Positions 63,837 to 64,000 of a DNA stretch of 64,000 bases are shown piece by piece. Below the pieces are notes generated by a model, which did not search any database, was not told where the DNA came from, and saw nothing but the letters and a program-made list of their open reading frames with translations. Source of the stretch: Meloidogyne chitwoodi. Taxonomy: Eukaryota > Nematoda > Chromadorea > Rhabditida > Meloidogynidae. The translations under genes and the position numbers were made by a program. The DNA is taken from the NCBI GenBank assembly GCA_015183035.1, contig JACZZP010000002.1:434001-498000 (forward strand), given 5' to 3'. Position 1 is the first letter of the stretch. Each line of letters begins with the position of its first letter.

Positions 63837-64000
63837 TCATTTCTGGAATTTTTAGAGTAAAACTCAGAGTTGGTACAAGACAATGGGTATCTTTATTTTT
63901 CTGTCTTTATAAAGAGAGTCAAGTTATTAATATTAAGTAGTGACCGGAATGATTCTGTTATTCGGGTAAAATGGTCTCTTATCTTCACACACTCTTTCCT

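Larger units (their letters stand above)
62271..64000. other. Upstream non-coding region of B56 gene
   Basis: The B56 promoter should lie just right of 62270. The region holds a TTCCGGAAAATTTA array (62440-62830), a less AT-rich patch near 63060-63230 with GTGGTAGTCAGTGGTGGTCG, another near 63430-63500, and a TTATAAGGACA-type hairpin at 63751-63836. No ORF of interest. Confidence 0.55.

Overview
The window looks like nuclear DNA of a plant-parasitic tylenchid nematode, most likely a root-knot nematode (Meloidogyne). The reasons are very AT-rich intergenic DNA, many introns (often 35-60 nt), three intron-containing family-3 pectate lyase genes with signal peptides, a coiled-coil/SPRY protein of a type expanded in these worms, and nematode-type neuronal genes. 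No prokaryotic operon, rRNA, tRNA or CRISPR structure was seen. All gene models were assembled by hand from splice phases. Every multi-exon model below closes in frame, but none has transcript support.

Layout. 1-9608 (+): 3' part of unc-79 (NALCN channel regulator). 10093-11807 (+): srt-type chemoreceptor GPCR. 11916-13910 (-): shortened DEG/ENaC-like protein. 14456-15593 and 16608-17903 (+): pectate lyases A and B. 18054-19711 (+): secreted kringle-like protein. 21028-21388 (+): G-protein gamma subunit, possibly with an upstream exon. 21772-26659 (+): full-length DEG/ENaC channel. 27018-28266 (+): pectate lyase C. 28586-32445 (-): Cys-loop ligand-gated channel. 33796-36830 (+): coiled-coil/SPRY protein, whose introns carry nested transposons. 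38183-45122 (+): patched-related (PTR) protein. 45733-47806 (+): secreted cysteine-rich (EB-like) protein. 48498-53686 (-): Shal/Kv4 potassium channel. 53687-59870: about 6.2 kb with no convincing gene. 59871-62270 (-): PP2A B56 regulatory subunit. 62271-64000: upstream non-coding DNA.

How the genes fit together. Two kinds of gene are interleaved: conserved excitable-cell genes (unc-79, Shal, Cys-loop channel, DEG/ENaC, G gamma, GPCR) and secreted genes that suggest parasitism (three pectate lyases, a kringle-like protein, a cysteine-rich protein). The pectate lyases form a local family shaped by duplication and apparent gene conversion: copy C matches B at its 5' end and A in the middle.

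Non-coding DNA is rich in small inverted-repeat elements. The best is a 721-bp Merlin-like element with an exact 8-bp target duplication, nested inside another element. Several dispersed hairpin families sit in introns, including five copies of one hairpin in the cysteine-rich gene and Shal. At least five introns appear to use GC-AG splice sites.
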